Shown one piece after another: positions 27,755-39,489 of a stretch of 64,000 bases of DNA. Below the pieces are notes generated by a model. The model searched no databases. It saw only the letters and a program-made list of their open reading frames with translations, and was not told where the DNA came from. Both the position numbers and the translations under genes were made by a program. The stretch is from positions 310,001-374,000 of the forward strand of contig NZ_FSRE01000002.1 in the NCBI RefSeq assembly GCF_900141795.1. Reading direction: 5' to 3'. Source of the DNA: Sulfurivirga caldicuralii (GTDB lineage: Bacteria; Pseudomonadota; Gammaproteobacteria; Thiomicrospirales; Thiomicrospiraceae). The stretch's first letter is position 1, and each line of letters starts with the position of its first letter.

Positions 27755-28711
27755 TTGAACTTCCTCGACTTTGAACAGCCTATCGCAGAACTGGAAGCCA
27801 AGATCAATGAACTGCGCCACCTCAAGGATGCCAGTGGTATTGATATCGTCAAGGAAGTGGCGACCCTGGAGAACAAGGTTCAGCAGGTGACTGAGCAGAT
27901 TTTCAGCAATCTGACCGACTGGCAGATATCGCAGCTGGCACGTCACCCGGATCGTCCGCATGCGCTGGACTACATCGAGCGCATTTTTGAAGATTTCCGC
28001 GAGCTGCATGGCGACCGGGCCTTTGCAGATGACAAGGCAATTGTTGGTGGCATTGCCTGGCTGGATGGCCGCTCGGTGATGGTAATTGGCCATGAAAAGG
28101 GGCGCAACACCAAGGAGAAGGTGGAACGCAACTTTGGCATGCCACGCCCGGAAGGGTATCGCAAGGCGCTGCGCCTGATGAAGATGGCTGAACGCTTTAA
28201 CATGCCCATCATTACCTTTATCGACACACCGGGTGCCTACCCGGGCATTGACGCCGAGGAGCGCGGGCAGAGCGAGGCCATCGCGCGTAACCTGATCGAA
28301 ATGGCCGAATTGCGCGTGCCGGTCATCTGTAACGTCATCGGCGAGGGCGGCTCCGGCGGTGCGCTGGCCATTGGTGTCGGGGATGTGACCCAAATCCTGC
28401 AGTACAGCATCTACTCGGTCATCTCGCCGGAAGGGTGCGCATCCATCCTGTGGAAAGACGCCGCCAAGGCGCCCGAGGCCGCCGAAGCGCTGCAGCTGAC
28501 GGCACCACGCCTCAAGGAGCTGGGCCTGGTGGATGTCATCGTTCCCGAGCCGTTGGGTGGCGCGCACCGTGACTATGATCAGGCGGCCAAGAACCTCAAG
28601 GAAGCGATCCTGTCTCAGCTGAAGACCCTGTCTGCCTTCTCCGCCGAGGAGCTGGTCAAGCGGCGCTATCAGCGCTACATGGACTATGGCCGCTTCGAAG
28701 AAGCGTCCTGA
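27755..28711 (+). CDS. accA: Acetyl-CoA carboxylase carboxyltransferase subunit alpha
   Basis: A 318-residue alpha subunit of the carboxyltransferase that transfers CO2 from carboxybiotin to acetyl-CoA. [16 protein letters not shown] at the start is nearly identical to E. coli AccA, and [15 protein letters not shown] forms the oxyanion-hole region. The start codon is TTG at 27755, 7 nt after AAGGAG; no ATG or GTG fits the homology, so TTG is well supported and may limit expression. tilS follows and overlaps by 26 bp, the accA-tilS order of many gammaproteobacteria. Confidence 0.96.
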   Translation: MNFLDFEQPIAELEAKINELRHLKDASGIDIVKEVATLENKVQQVTEQIFSNLTDWQISQLARHPDRPHALDYIERIFEDFRELHGDRAFADDKAIVGGIAWLDGRSVMVIGHEKGRNTKEKVERNFGMPRPEGYRKALRLMKMAERFNMPIITFIDTPGAYPGIDAEERGQSEAIARNLIEMAELRVPVICNVIGEGGSGGALAIGVGDVTQILQYSIYSVISPEGCASILWKDAAKAPEAAEALQLTAPRLKELGLVDVIVPEPLGGAHRDYDQAAKNLKEAILSQLKTLSAFSAEELVKRRYQRYMDYGRFEEAS

Positions 28712-29966
28712 CGCCTTTGCATCCGTGCCAGCGCTGCACGACGCGCTGGCCGCTTTTCTGCATACTTACTCCGATCACCCTTTCGTGCTCGCCTTTAGCG
28801 GCGGCATGGATTCATGCGTGCTGCTGGATGCGCTTACCCGCCTGGCACCGAATCACCCCATGCGTCTGATCCACGTGCACCACGGTCTGCAGCCCGAAGC
28901 CGATGCCTGGGCAGCGTTTGCCAAACAGACCGCCCGTCGCTATGGACTGCCTCTGGAAGTTGTGCGAGTAGCGGTACAGGCGGCAGGATGCGGACTGGAA
29001 GCGGCGGCGCGTCGCGCACGTTATACTGCCTTCAGCAAATCGCTACAACCTCATGAGCGCCTGTTGACGGCTCACCACCAACGCGATCAGGCCGAAACGG
29101 TACTGCTGAACCTTGCCAGGGGGGCTGGCCCGCGCGGCTTGCAGGGCATGCGCCCAGAGCAGATTTTTTCTGCTTTCAAAAAAGTCGGGGACCCCCCTCT
29201 GCAGGTACTGCGCCCTCTGCTGAATGTGCCCTATAGCGAGCTGTTGCGCTATGCGCAGGATCAGGATTTGCGCTGGGTGGAGGACCCGAGCAATCAGGAT
29301 GTGCGTTTTCTGCGCAATGCGATCCGCCAGCGCTGGTTGCCGACACTGGCTGAAGACGTCTCACATATTGAAGAACGTCTGGCTACCGCCGCGCGCTGGC
29401 AGGCGGAATGTGCCGACCTGCTGGAAGAGGTGGCGCAGCAGGACCTCCAGGCACTGGGCACTACCCACTGGCGCCTGCCGCTGGAAAGGTTGGCAAGCCT
29501 GTCAAGTGCGCGGCAGAAAAATGTGCTGCGCCACTGGCTGTTGAACCATCTTGAACATCCGCCGGCAGAACGGCACATCGAAGGGATTCTGCAGGCCATC
29601 ATCGCTGCACGTGAAGATGCCACTCCGGTCCTTAGATGGCGTGAAGGCCAACTGCGCCGATTCCAAAACACCCTCTATTGGGTCACTCGCTCCCCCGAAT
29701 GGCATGCCGAGACACCTGAAGCCCTGCGCCCCTTTCGCTTTCAGGGCTGTGAGCCGATCTCCACGCATGCGTTGCAGCCGCTGCAGGAAGCCGGACTGGC
29801 GCTCAAGCCCCTGAAAAAGCGTTTTCAGGCATTGGGCGTCCCACCATGGCTGCGACCCTGGTGGCCCGTAGTCGTCACAGCAGCGGGTGATAAAGTGTTG
29901 CTGGGTCTGGATCCTGCGACACCTTGCCGGGTGGATTTCATTGCTGAGTGTGGGGGGATGGGCTAA
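28686..29966 (+). CDS. tilS: tRNA(Ile)-lysidine synthase TilS, carrying a repeat-encoded insertion
   Basis: A 426-residue enzyme that adds lysine to C34 of tRNA-Ile(CAU). The PP-loop SGGMDS is at residues 38-43, HVHHGLQ and AAARRARY follow, then LRWVEDPSN near residue 200, an all-alpha linker and the C-terminal TilS domain. Between LQGMR and LRPLL, where relatives have about ten residues, this protein has about nineteen, including KKVGDPPL encoded by the dispersed repeat at 29177-29201. The frame stays open, so the protein is probably functional. The start is uncertain: ATG at 28686 lacks a ribosome-binding site; GTG at 28725 is an alternative. Confidence 0.92.
   Translation: MAASKKRPDAFASVPALHDALAAFLHTYSDHPFVLAFSGGMDSCVLLDALTRLAPNHPMRLIHVHHGLQPEADAWAAFAKQTARRYGLPLEVVRVAVQAAGCGLEAAARRARYTAFSKSLQPHERLLTAHHQRDQAETVLLNLARGAGPRGLQGMRPEQIFSAFKKVGDPPLQVLRPLLNVPYSELLRYAQDQDLRWVEDPSNQDVRFLRNAIRQRWLPTLAEDVSHIEERLATAARWQAECADLLEEVAQQDLQALGTTHWRLPLERLASLSSARQKNVLRHWLLNHLEHPPAERHIEGILQAIIAAREDATPVLRWREGQLRRFQNTLYWVTRSPEWHAETPEALRPFRFQGCEPISTHALQPLQEAGLALKPLKKRFQALGVPPWLRPWWPVVVTAAGDKVLLGLDPATPCRVDFIAECGGMG
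29177..29201 (+). repeat. Dispersed repeat, copy A (inside tilS)
   Basis: AAAAAGTCGGGGACCCCC plus flanking CTCTG. It lies within tilS in the frame K-V-G-D-P-P-L. It is identical to copy D in dusA over about 23 bases. Confidence 0.85.
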
Positions 29967-29969
29967 AAT
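29941..29969 (+). promoter_or_regulatory. Candidate sigma-70 promoter for pyrG-kdsA-eno-ftsB
   Basis: TTGCTG (29941-29946), a 17-bp spacer and TAAAAT (29964-29969) lie at the end of tilS, about 40 bp before the pyrG ATG. Confidence 0.5.
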
Positions 29970-30007
29970 ATGCGCCCATCTTGAACGCTTTCACCCAGGC
30001 ATCCTAA

Positions 30008-31644
<1,637 letters not shown>

Positions 31645-31645
<1 letters not shown>

Positions 31646-32487
31646 TGCAACTGTGTGGCTTTGAAGTGGGGCTGGACCAGCCCTTTTTTCTGATTGCCGG
31701 CCCCTGCGTGATCGAGTCTGAACAACTGACACTGGATACGGCTGGTCAGTTGAAGGAACTGACGGATGAACTGGATATCCCATTTATTTTCAAGTCGTCC
31801 TACGATAAGGCGAATCGTTCCTCCAGCAAGAGCTTCCGTGGCCTGGGCATCGACAAGGGTCTGCAGATCCTGCAGAAGGTGAAAGATGAAATTGGCGTGC
31901 CCGTGCTCACCGATGTGCACGAATACACCCCGCTGGCCGAAGTGGCCGATGTGGTGGATGTGCTGCAGACGCCGGCCTTTCTGGTGCGTCAGACCGACTT
32001 TATTCAGAATGTGTGCCGCCAGGGCAAGCCGGTCAATATCAAGAAGGGCCAGTTTCAGGCCCCCTGGGACATGGACCAGGTGGTGGCCAAGGCCAAGGAA
32101 ACCGGCAACGAGCAGATCATAGTGTGCGACCGCGGCACCAGCTTCGGCTACAACACGTTGATTTCCGACATGCGCGGCTTGGCCATTATGCGCCGCACCG
32201 GTTGCCCGGTGGTGTTCGACGCGACCCATTCGGTGCAGCAGCCGGGCGGGCAGGGCACACGCTCCGGCGGTCAGCGAGAGTTCGTGCCGGTGCTGGCACG
32301 ATCTGCCGTGGCGGCCGGCATTTCAGGGCTGTTCATGGAAACCCATCCCGATCCGGACAACGCCCTGTCCGATGGTCCGAACATGTGGCCGCTGGACGAG
32401 CTGCGCCCGCTGCTGGAAACACTGAAGGCGCTCGACGACACCGTCAAGCAGCACGGCTTTATCGAAAACCCGCTGCTTGAGGTGTAA
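31645..32487 (+). CDS. kdsA: 3-deoxy-8-phosphooctulonate synthase
   Basis: A 280-residue KDO-8-phosphate synthase that condenses PEP with arabinose 5-phosphate for lipopolysaccharide core. [35 protein letters not shown] and [17 protein letters not shown] are family signatures. The frame is open upstream, but the ATG at 31645 overlaps the pyrG stop (TGATG) and matches the family start, so it is chosen. It shows that the organism makes KDO-containing LPS. Confidence 0.97.
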
Positions 32488-32547
32488 TGTCATCCGGTTG
32501 TCATAAGGCCACACTACAATTAACGAAAGCAAGAATCTGAAAAGTAA

Positions 32548-33848
<1,301 letters not shown>

Positions 33849-33849
<1 letters not shown>

Positions 33850-34193
33850 TGGCGTATCGGCTGATCGTTTTTGCGGCCCTGGCGCTGATCCTGCTGTTGC
33901 AGGTGCGCCTGTGGTCCGGGGACGATGGCCTTGCCGAACTCAATCAGCTGGAAAAAAAGGTGAACAGCCTTCAACAGCAGGTTGAGCAGCAGAAGGCAAC
34001 CAACCGCACGCTGGAAGAAAAGATTCTCGCCATTCGCAACGATCCTCGTGCGCTTGAAGCTTTGGCTCGCCAGGAGCTAGGCATGCTCAAAGCGGATGAA
34101 CGCTTTATTCGTCTGATTGTTCTGCCCGCAACACAACCCTCCACACCGCAATCGGATACACCTGTCACATCTTCTCCAGAAAGCCAGCCCTGA
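33849..34193 (+). CDS. ftsB: Cell division protein FtsB
   Basis: A 114-residue bitopic membrane protein. One transmembrane segment (LIVFAALALILLLQVRLW, residues 5-22) is followed by a heptad-rich coiled coil (LNQLEKKVNSLQQQVEQQKA) and the LARQELGML region that contacts FtsL and FtsQ. The Pro/Ser/Thr-rich tail after residue 95 is somewhat longer than usual. Position right after eno is the conserved ftsB context. Confidence 0.92.
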
Positions 34194-34406
34194 ATTTTCG
34201 ATGCCAGCTGTGCGCCTTCTGGATTAAACACGGTTCTTTTTCTTTAAGACGGAATCCTTCTTCTATGGCCGATGGCAGATGCTCTCTCTGGGAGACGGGA
34301 GCACCTCATCCCCCCTGAATGTCGCCTTTTGCGCCTGAAAGCAGGCAAAAAGGCCATTTCAGCTATTTGCGCGGTGAATCGAACAAGTGCGGATTTTTGG
34401 GACGTT
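34194..34406. other. Non-coding gap between ftsB and the repeat next to smr
   Basis: About 210 bp without a gene signal between convergent ftsB and smr. Near 34324-34356 an interrupted inverted repeat (GCCTTTTGC/GCAAAAAGGC around GCCTG/CAGGC) could act as a terminator in either direction, but it contains bulges and is only tentative. Confidence 0.4.
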
Positions 34407-34430
34407 GAAAAAGTCGGAGACCCCCCTACG
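34407..34430 (+). repeat. Dispersed repeat, copy B (at the 3' end of smr)
   Basis: GAAAAAGTCGGAGACCCCCC followed by TACG. It differs from copies A and D by G-to-A in the core. On the minus strand its edge supplies the TAG stop codon of smr (34426-34428). Confidence 0.8.
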
Positions 34431-34965
34431 GAGACAGCCCCCGCAGGAACACATAGAGTGCCCCGGTCCCACCGTCAGCCGGTTGAGCCGACGTGTAGGC
34501 CAGCACTTGCTGCAACTGCTGCAGCGTCTGCTGGGCAACTTTACGGACGATGGACTCGCCCCCCTCGGAACGGTAGCCCTTGCCGGTAATGATGAGCAGA
34601 TGCCGAGCCCCGGCATGATGCGCCTGCACAACGAACTGGCGCAGTGCATGCGCCGCGTCGTCCCGCGTGAGGCCATGCAGGTCGATCCGCCACGCCTTGC
34701 TGAAGTCCCCGCGTTTGAGGCGGCGAACCTCCTGCGGGCGCAGGCTGCTGCGCTGCCAGAAAACGTGTCCGGATGGTGTCTCCCACGCTTTCAGCGGATC
34801 TGCTTCGGGCAGGTGCTGCAAGGGCATGTCGTCTTCGATGGGCGGCTGCACCTTGCGGCGAGGGCGCGGACGGGGCGTTTGCGGTGTCACGCGCGCTGGC
34901 TGCTTGAGAGGCGCCACATCGGCCATGGCCTTGCGAAACAGCGCCTTGTCGTTATCCGTGGTCAT
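34426..34965 (-). CDS. Smr-domain endonuclease-like protein
   Basis: A 179-residue protein with a basic, Pro-rich N-terminus and a C-terminal Smr domain of the MutS2 type: IDLHGLTRDDA near residue 95, LLIITGKGYRSEGG near 125 and GGTGALYVFLR at the end. Stand-alone Smr proteins (YfcN/SmrB, YdaL/SmrA) are nickase or ribosome-rescue nucleases; which one this is cannot be told. The stop codon comes from the dispersed repeat, giving a short GLSP tail after the normal domain end. Divergent from surE by 48 bp. Confidence 0.87.
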   Translation of the reverse strand: MTTDNDKALFRKAMADVAPLKQPARVTPQTPRPRPRRKVQPPIEDDMPLQHLPEADPLKAWETPSGHVFWQRSSLRPQEVRRLKRGDFSKAWRIDLHGLTRDDAAHALRQFVVQAHHAGARHLLIITGKGYRSEGGESIVRKVAQQTLQQLQQVLAYTSAQPADGGTGALYVFLRGLSP

Positions 34966-35013
34966 GGTCGGGCTTCAGGGTTAGAATAGCTGCAATCATT
35001 ATACGAGGTGTCC

Positions 35014-35763
35014 ATGCGCATACTGCTTTCCAATGATGACGGCTATCTGGCGCCCGGTATCCGCACGCTTTTTGCGGCGCTGAAACGCTGGCAGGGCCAG
35101 CGGGAAATCGTCATGATGGCGCCGGATCGCAACCGCAGCGCAGCCAGCAACTCGCTCACCCTTGAAAATCCCCTGCGCACTCATCAGGTTGAGCCAGGGA
35201 TTTACAGTGTCAATGGAACACCGACGGACTGCGTGCATCTGGGCATCAATGGTGCCATAGACTTTCAGGCGGACATGGTCATCTCCGGCATTAACGCAGG
35301 GGCCAATATGGGTGACGATGTACTCTATTCCGGCACCGTGGCCGCTGCGACGGAAGGGCGCTTTCTGGGCAAACCGGCCATTGCGGTATCGCTGTGCGGT
35401 GATCAGCATTTCGAAACCGCTGCCGACTGGCTGATTCGCATCCTCGAGCAGATGGACCGAATCCCGATGGAGGCGAGCACGATCCTCAACATTAATGTGC
35501 CGGATCTGCCGCAGGACGCGATCCGCGGCGTGCGCGTTACCCGCCTGGGGCGGCGGCACAAGTCCGAGCCGGTGGTGTGTGACCGCGACCCCCGTGGTCT
35601 GCCCATCTACTGGATCGGCCCTGCGGGCGAAGCCGCTGATGATGCGGAAGGCACCGACTTTCATGCGGTTGCCCAAGGCTATGTGTCGGTGACCCCATTG
35701 CAGATCGATCTGACCCACCACCGCATGCTGGAGCATCTGCAGACGTGGCTCAATCGGCTCTGA
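35014..35763 (+). CDS. surE: 5'/3'-nucleotidase SurE
   Basis: A 249-residue metal-dependent nucleotidase. RILLSNDDGYLAPGI at the N-terminus carries the two metal-binding Asp, APDRNRSAASNSLT the conserved phosphate loop, and ISGINAGANMGDDVLYSGTV the Asn/Ser metal site. ATG at 35014 is preferred over GTG six bases upstream. surE-pcm-yqaA-nlpD overlap one another; this order is the stationary-phase cluster known from pseudomonads and enterics, usually followed by rpoS, which is not here. Confidence 0.95.
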   Translation: MRILLSNDDGYLAPGIRTLFAALKRWQGQREIVMMAPDRNRSAASNSLTLENPLRTHQVEPGIYSVNGTPTDCVHLGINGAIDFQADMVISGINAGANMGDDVLYSGTVAAATEGRFLGKPAIAVSLCGDQHFETAADWLIRILEQMDRIPMEASTILNINVPDLPQDAIRGVRVTRLGRRHKSEPVVCDRDPRGLPIYWIGPAGEAADDAEGTDFHAVAQGYVSVTPLQIDLTHHRMLEHLQTWLNRL

Positions 35764-36476
35764 ATCTGGACGACATCGCCCCCATTCGCTGGCCGACGCC
35801 GGCATTCGAGCACTACCAGGGCGTGGGTATGACCTCCCAGCGCACCCGCGACCGATTGGTGGTGCAACTGTACACGGCCGGGATTCGCGACGCCAGAGTA
35901 TTGCAGGCCATGCGCGTCACGCCGCGCCATCTTTTTGTGGAAGAGGCGCTGCAAAGCAGAGCCTATGAAAACACGGCCCTGCCCATTGGCTATGGTCAGA
36001 CTATCTCCCAGCCCTGGATGGTTGCCTACATGACGCAATTTCTGCTTGAGAAAGGAACGCCGCAACGGGTTCTGGAGGTGGGGACCGGTTCAGGCTATCA
36101 GACCGCCATCCTTGCGCAGCTGGTGGCGGAACTGCATACGGTGGAACGCATCCAACCCTTGCTCGAGCGTGCCCTGCATACACTGTCTCGCCTCGGCCTG
36201 TCTGGCATCAACGCCCACCTCAGCGATGGGCAGTGGGGCTGGCCGAAGGCGGGGCCCTACGATGCCATCCTCAGTGCCGCATCGCCCGCACGCGTGCCGG
36301 AAGCGCTCCTTGATCAGCTTGCGGTTGGTGGCCGTCTGGTGATGCCGGTGGGTGAGGACGCGCAGCGCCTGATCGGGATCGAAAAAACACCGGCCGGACT
36401 GGTTGAGCACGATCTCGGGCCTGCGCGCTTTGTGCCCATGCGCAACGGGGTCGAGGCCATGGGGCAGGCAACATGA
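35745..36476 (+). CDS. pcm: Protein-L-isoaspartate O-methyltransferase
   Basis: A SAM-dependent repair methyltransferase that acts on damaged isoaspartyl residues. Motif I is VLEVGTGSGYQTAIL; the N-terminal NTALPIGYGQTISQPWMVA and the VGGRLVMPVG motif are typical. The frame from GTG at 35745 gives 243 residues and overlaps surE by 19 bp. Homology to E. coli Pcm begins at MTSQRTRDRL (ATG at 35829, 215 residues). Pseudomonads have an N-terminal extension ending in a similar motif, so the longer form is plausible; the start is not settled. Confidence 0.93.
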   Translation: MAQSALNLDDIAPIRWPTPAFEHYQGVGMTSQRTRDRLVVQLYTAGIRDARVLQAMRVTPRHLFVEEALQSRAYENTALPIGYGQTISQPWMVAYMTQFLLEKGTPQRVLEVGTGSGYQTAILAQLVAELHTVERIQPLLERALHTLSRLGLSGINAHLSDGQWGWPKAGPYDAILSAASPARVPEALLDQLAVGGRLVMPVGEDAQRLIGIEKTPAGLVEHDLGPARFVPMRNGVEAMGQAT

Positions 36477-37051
36477 AACTGTTTACCTATCTCTATGATC
36501 GCACGCTGGCGCTGGCAGGCCATCGCCGTGCCCCGGCAGCGTTGGCCGGCGTCAGTTTTGCCGAAGCATCGTTCTTTCCGGTGCCGCCGGACGTGCTGAT
36601 GATTCCCATGATCTTCCGACGGCCGCAACGGGCCTGGTACTACGCACTCCTGGCGACCCTTGCATCTGCAGTGGGAGGGGTATTCGGTTACGCCATTGGC
36701 TATTTTCTGTTCGAATTGATTGAGCCCTGGCTGCTGTCGCTGGGCTATGGCGAAACGCTGGCGCAGGTGCGCAGCTTCTTTCGTGATTATGGCGTCTGGA
36801 TCGTATTCGCTGCCGGCTTTTCCCCCATCCCTTACAAGCTATTTACCCTGACGGCGGGCGCCATGGCCATGCCGTTGCTGCCCTTCGTGCTGGCCTCGGT
36901 GGTGGGACGGGGCGCTCGATTCTTTCTGGTGGCTGCCATCAGCCGCTGGAGCGGGGAATATCACCAGGAAACCATCCGTCGCTGGATCGAGTGGCTCGGT
37001 TGGCTGACGCTGATCCTGATTGCACTGTTTATCGGATATCGCTTGTCATGA
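36473..37051 (+). CDS. yqaA: YqaA-family inner-membrane protein (DedA/VTT superfamily)
   Basis: A 192-residue polytopic membrane protein with the VTT (SNARE-associated) layout: a short amphipathic N-terminus, FAEASFFPVPPDVLMIPMI with the conserved acidic/Pro motif, helices at about 60-85 and 100-150 with FSPIPYKLFTLTAGAM, and a C-terminal helix. DedA-superfamily proteins are linked to lipid carrier flipping; YqaA itself is uncharacterised. ATGA overlaps with both pcm and nlpD suggest coupled translation. Confidence 0.85.
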   Translation: MKLFTYLYDRTLALAGHRRAPAALAGVSFAEASFFPVPPDVLMIPMIFRRPQRAWYYALLATLASAVGGVFGYAIGYFLFELIEPWLLSLGYGETLAQVRSFFRDYGVWIVFAAGFSPIPYKLFTLTAGAMAMPLLPFVLASVVGRGARFFLVAAISRWSGEYHQETIRRWIEWLGWLTLILIALFIGYRLS

Positions 37052-37716
37052 GGTGGTTGCTGGCGCTGATCTTTCCCTTTCTACTGGCTGGCTGCAGCAG
37101 CACACCGTCCTCTTACGGTTCGCACAGTGAATGCGGTAGCGTGGTGGTGGTCCGCAGTGGCGACACCCTTGGAGAAATCGCCCAGCGCTGCCATGTGTCC
37201 CTGCGGACGCTGGCCCGGTTTAATGGGATTGATCCACCTTACATGATCCGCATCGGACAGCGCCTGCGTATTCCGGATGCACGCGCGATTGCAGCGCAAC
37301 AACAGGGTATTGCGCCCCAACGTTCGGTTCCTAAACGCGCATCACAACGCCCGTTAGTCTGGCCCCTGGCTGGCGCAACAGTCGAGTGGAAACCTGACCC
37401 CAAGGGTGGTGCCGGCATGTTGCTGCGTAGCCGCAAGCCCCTGCCAGTGAGAGCCATGACCACCGGGAAGGTTGTCACCCTGACGCGTCTGCCCACCTAT
37501 GGACCGGTGGTAGTGATCGACCATGGCAGGGGGCTTTATGGGGTCTATGCGCGCCTGCAGCAGATCGAAGTGACACCTGGTCAATCGGTGGCGGCAGGGC
37601 AGGCGATTGGACGCTGTGCCCCCGAAGGGCGTGATGCCAGTGTCTGCTATGTAGAGCTGCGGGAAGCGCGTCGTCTGCTCGATCTGCGCCGCTGGAAGAA
37701 CTGGACGGAGCGCTAG
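37048..37716 (+). CDS. nlpD: NlpD-like LysM/degenerate M23 lipoprotein
   Basis: A 222-residue lipoprotein: lipobox LLAGCSS (Cys15), LysM domain (residues 30-78; VVVVRSGDTLGEIAQRC to IRIGQRLRIP), a short linker, and a C-terminal LytM/M23-like domain with VVVIDHGRGLYGVYARL. The zinc ligands of active M23 peptidases are not kept (YARL stands where YAHL would be), as in E. coli NlpD, so it is more likely an amidase activator for daughter-cell separation than an enzyme. A Cys pair near 193 and 205 is unusual. Its stop and that of the convergent gene share a CTAG. Confidence 0.82.
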   Translation: MRWLLALIFPFLLAGCSSTPSSYGSHSECGSVVVVRSGDTLGEIAQRCHVSLRTLARFNGIDPPYMIRIGQRLRIPDARAIAAQQQGIAPQRSVPKRASQRPLVWPLAGATVEWKPDPKGGAGMLLRSRKPLPVRAMTTGKVVTLTRLPTYGPVVVIDHGRGLYGVYARLQQIEVTPGQSVAAGQAIGRCAPEGRDASVCYVELREARRLLDLRRWKNWTER

Positions 37717-38090
37717 CGAGCGGACTGAATGACGGCCAGCAAAACAGGCCGGTCTTCCGTGGTCATGACGTTAAAGGTGCGGCAGGCGGCGGCACTGTCC
37801 ATCACTTCCACCCCCACCCCCGCTGCATGACAGCGTTGCAGTAGCTGTGGGGGCAGAAACTGCTGGTGCTCGCCTGTGCCCAGTAGGATGACATCCGGCT
37901 TGAGTGCGAGCAGGGCGTCAATGTCCTGCTCGGACAGGTCTGAAAACGCGCTGACACCCCAATCCGGACACAGGTGCTTCTGCGTCATGTAAAAGCTGCT
38001 GCGCAGGCATGTGTCGTTGACCCAGATGCCGTCGGCATCGATCCTGCGCACGCTGTTGATGCTGCGATCCTTGTGTTCTGTGAATTTCAT
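37713..38090 (-). CDS. Mth938-like domain protein (DUF498)
   Basis: A 125-residue protein of the Mth938/NDUFAF3-like family. The motif order GIWVNDTCLRSSFYM, LLALKPDVILLGTGEHQQFLPP and a C-terminal MDSAAACRTFNVM is typical. Bacterial members are uncharacterised; the human relative is a complex I assembly factor, so a respiratory link is only a family-based guess. The start at 38090 follows GGGGGA and removes a 12-residue unsupported extension. Confidence 0.85.
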   Translation of the reverse strand: MKFTEHKDRSINSVRRIDADGIWVNDTCLRSSFYMTQKHLCPDWGVSAFSDLSEQDIDALLALKPDVILLGTGEHQQFLPPQLLQRCHAAGVGVEVMDSAAACRTFNVMTTEDRPVLLAVIQSAR

Positions 38091-38155
38091 CGCAAATCCC
38101 CCCGCAGTAGCTGAATTTTTGGACATTTTAGAGTATTATTCATTGCTTTCGTAAA

Positions 38156-38209
38156 ATGCCGACTGACGGCAGGTTGTACGCCTGCGCCGTGGCGGCACAA
38201 GCAGAATAA
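38156..38209 (+). CDS. Candidate alanine-rich leader peptide upstream of alaC
   Basis: A 17-codon frame [17 protein letters not shown], with five Ala codons among the last nine sense codons, ends 18 bp before a terminator-type hairpin and 83 bp before alaC. This is the layout of a peptide-leader attenuator for an alanine-forming enzyme. Against it: no ribosome-binding site precedes the ATG, and TAAAAT overlapping the ATG could be the real -10, which would leave the frame untranscribed. Treat as a hypothesis. Confidence 0.3.
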   Translation: MPTDGRLYACAVAAQAE

Positions 38210-38227
38210 ACGGCATCAATGCGCTGC

Positions 38228-38258
38228 AAAAAGGTGGCTTGCAATGGCAAGCCTTTTT
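38228..38258 (+). terminator. Terminator-like hairpin in the alaC leader (possible attenuator)
   Basis: GGCTTGC/GCAAGCC (7 bp, loop AATG) with outer AAAAA/TTTTT and a T5 tail, reading toward alaC. No plus-strand gene ends nearby: the upstream neighbour is on the minus strand and nlpD ended 500 bp earlier. I see no promoter between the hairpin and the alaC GTG, so alaC transcripts probably pass through it. Confidence 0.65.
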
Positions 38259-38292
38259 GTGGCTCACATCCTTCTTGTTTAGGGAAACATCT

Positions 38293-39489
38293 GTGGAAGA
38301 GTTTCAGAGAATCAAGCGCCTGCCGCCCTATGTGTTCAATATTGTCGGCGAGCTGAAGCAGGCAGCCCGTCGCCGCGGCGAAGACATCATCGACTTTGGC
38401 ATGGGTAATCCAGATCAGGATACACCCAAACACATCGTGGACAAACTGGTGGAAGTGGCCCAGCGGCCCGGCGTGTATCGCTACTCGGTTTCCCAGGGGA
38501 TTCCGCGTCTGCGCAAGGCGATCTGCAACTGGTATCGTGACAAGTTCGATGTGGAACTGGATTACGAAACCGAAGCGGTGGTCACCATCGGCTCCAAGGA
38601 AGGCCTGGCGCATCTGGCCATGGCGATCTGCGATCAGGGCGATACAGTGCTGGTACCCAATCCCGCCTATCCCATTCACCCTTATGGCTTTGTGATTGCA
38701 GGGGCTGATATCCGTCATGTGCCCATTACACCGGATGTGGATTTCTTTGCCGAGCTGGAAAAGGCGATCCGCGATTCCTGGCCCAAACCGAAGGTGCTGC
38801 TGCTCAACTTCCCCAGCAACCCGACCACCGACGTGGCGGACCTGGCCTTTTTCGAGAAGGTGGTGGCCATCGCCAGGGAGCACAATATCTGGGTGATCCA
38901 CGATCTGGCCTATGCAGACATCGTTTTCGACGGCTATCAGGCACCGTCCATCATGCAGGTACCGGGTGCCAAGGATATTGCGGTTGAGTTCTACACCCTC
39001 TCGAAAAGCTACAACATGCCGGGTTGGCGTGTGGGTTTCATGGTGGGCAATCCGACGCTGGTGCATGCCCTCAAGCGCATGAAATCCTACCTGGACTACG
39101 GCATGTTTACGCCGATTCAGGTGGCCGCGATTACGGCGCTGGAAGGGCCGCAGGATTGCGTGGAGGAAATTCGCGACATGTACAAGCAGCGTCGTGATGT
39201 GCTGTGCAGTGGTCTGAACAGCATTGGCTGGACGGTAACGCCGCCGAAAGCCACCATGTTCGTGTGGGCGCCCATTCCGGAGCCATACCGTGAAATGGGT
39301 TCGCTGGAGTTTTCCAAAAAGCTGCTCAAGGACGCCAAGGTGGCGGTTTCCCCCGGCATCGGTTTTGGCGAATATGGCGACGACCACGTGCGCTTCAGTC
39401 TGATCGAAAACGAACACCGCACCCGTCAGGCCATTCGTGGCATTCGCGACATGTTCCGCAAGGATGGAGTACTCGATGAAAACCATTAA
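38293..39489 (+). CDS. alaC: Alanine transaminase (AlaC type)
   Basis: A 398-residue fold-type I PLP aminotransferase strongly resembling E. coli AlaC along its whole length ([47 protein letters not shown]). The PLP Lys is in [13 protein letters not shown]. It makes alanine from pyruvate and glutamate. The frame is open to 38239, but GTG at 38293 is preferred: AGGGA precedes it by 7 nt and it matches the family start. It overlaps hom by 14 bp, linking alanine and threonine synthesis in one unit. Confidence 0.93.
   Translation: MEEFQRIKRLPPYVFNIVGELKQAARRRGEDIIDFGMGNPDQDTPKHIVDKLVEVAQRPGVYRYSVSQGIPRLRKAICNWYRDKFDVELDYETEAVVTIGSKEGLAHLAMAICDQGDTVLVPNPAYPIHPYGFVIAGADIRHVPITPDVDFFAELEKAIRDSWPKPKVLLLNFPSNPTTDVADLAFFEKVVAIAREHNIWVIHDLAYADIVFDGYQAPSIMQVPGAKDIAVEFYTLSKSYNMPGWRVGFMVGNPTLVHALKRMKSYLDYGMFTPIQVAAITALEGPQDCVEEIRDMYKQRRDVLCSGLNSIGWTVTPPKATMFVWAPIPEPYREMGSLEFSKKLLKDAKVAVSPGIGFGEYGDDHVRFSLIENEHRTRQAIRGIRDMFRKDGVLDENH

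Noticed and set aside
29177-29201. The repeat as a DNA-uptake sequence or Chi-like site
   Set aside because: Four copies in 64 kb is too sparse for a typical uptake sequence, orientation is mixed, and the copies add codons to genes instead of replacing existing sequence.
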